Origin: Shewanella marinintestina
GTDB taxonomy: Bacteria; Pseudomonadota; Gammaproteobacteria; Enterobacterales; Shewanellaceae
Assembly (NCBI RefSeq): GCF_023283845.1
Contig: NZ_JAKILC010000026.1
Coordinates: 1 to 43,598, forward strand
Length of the DNA: 43,598 bases
Reading direction: 5' to 3'
Below, piece by piece: positions 43,570-43,598 of the stretch. The position numbers and the translations under genes were made by a program. Numbering within the stretch: the stretch's first letter is position 1; each line of letters begins with the position of its first letter. The notes beneath the pieces are model-generated. The model searched no databases. It was not told the DNA's origin and saw only the letters and a program-made list of their open reading frames with translations.

Positions 43570-43598
43570 TGAAGGTGAAATTCATTTTTTAAGGGAAG
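43570..43598 (+). repeat. 29-bp direct repeat, copy 2, at window edge
   Basis: The second copy ends exactly with the last base of the window, so the array may continue. A separate 12-base word, CAGCTAGCAATC, also occurs twice (43189-43200 and 43534-43545) in the same area. Confidence 0.75.

Overview
The window looks like a chromosomal segment from a Shewanella-like gammaproteobacterium (Alteromonadales). The reasons are the gene order, with nnrD-tsaE-amiB-mutL-miaA-hfq-hflX-hflK-hflC running into petABC-sspAB, followed by astC-astA-astD and crp, and the close similarity of Hfq, CRP, HflX and the SspA/B proteins to their enterobacterial counterparts. The base composition is moderately AT-rich. 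The species call is inferred from recalled synteny and protein families, not from a database search.

Layout. (1) 1-710: a tandem array of three identical tRNA-Gly(GCC) genes alternating with degenerate tRNA-like copies that are all interrupted at the same place in the D-loop. (2) 1164-11772: a helical hypothetical protein, then a housekeeping run for metabolite repair, tRNA modification, cell-wall splitting, mismatch repair, RNA chaperoning and membrane-protein quality control. (3) 12358-16072: the cytochrome bc1 complex (petABC) and the stringent starvation proteins SspA/SspB. (4) 16457-28369: a 12-kb, tightly packed and apparently translationally coupled gene run. It holds a TonB-dependent receptor, a BtuF/FecB-type binding protein, a FecCD-type permease, an ABC ATPase fused to a THEP1-type NTPase, a CcsA-like and a ResB-like membrane protein, DUF3450, a TtpC-like channel protein, ExbB, ExbD, TonB and a TPR protein. 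This is the most unusual part of the window: a self-contained outer-to-inner-membrane uptake system with its own energiser and an unexplained cytochrome-c-biogenesis-like pair. (5) 28508-33056: pabA, an S9 peptidase lipoprotein and an HDOD protein. (6) 33705-38488: arginine succinyltransferase pathway genes (astC, astA, astD) and a DUF1338 protein. (7) 38560-41719, minus strand: crp, then a PepSY protein and a PhoP/PhoQ-like two-component pair. (8) 42192-43598: a Sel1-repeat protein behind a Fur-box-like sequence, a small hypothetical gene and a 29-bp repeat reaching the window edge.

How the parts work together. The TonB receptor would bring a substrate through the outer membrane using TonB, ExbB, ExbD, the TtpC-like protein and DUF3450. 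The binding protein, permease and ATPase would then carry it into the cytoplasm. The substrate cannot be read from the sequence: iron or haem complexes, nickel/cobalt, cobalamin and molybdate-type oxyanions all remain open. I saw no Fur box in front of this run, while a good one lies in front of the Sel1 gene at the other end of the window. Strong hairpin terminators separate most of the transcription units and are listed individually.
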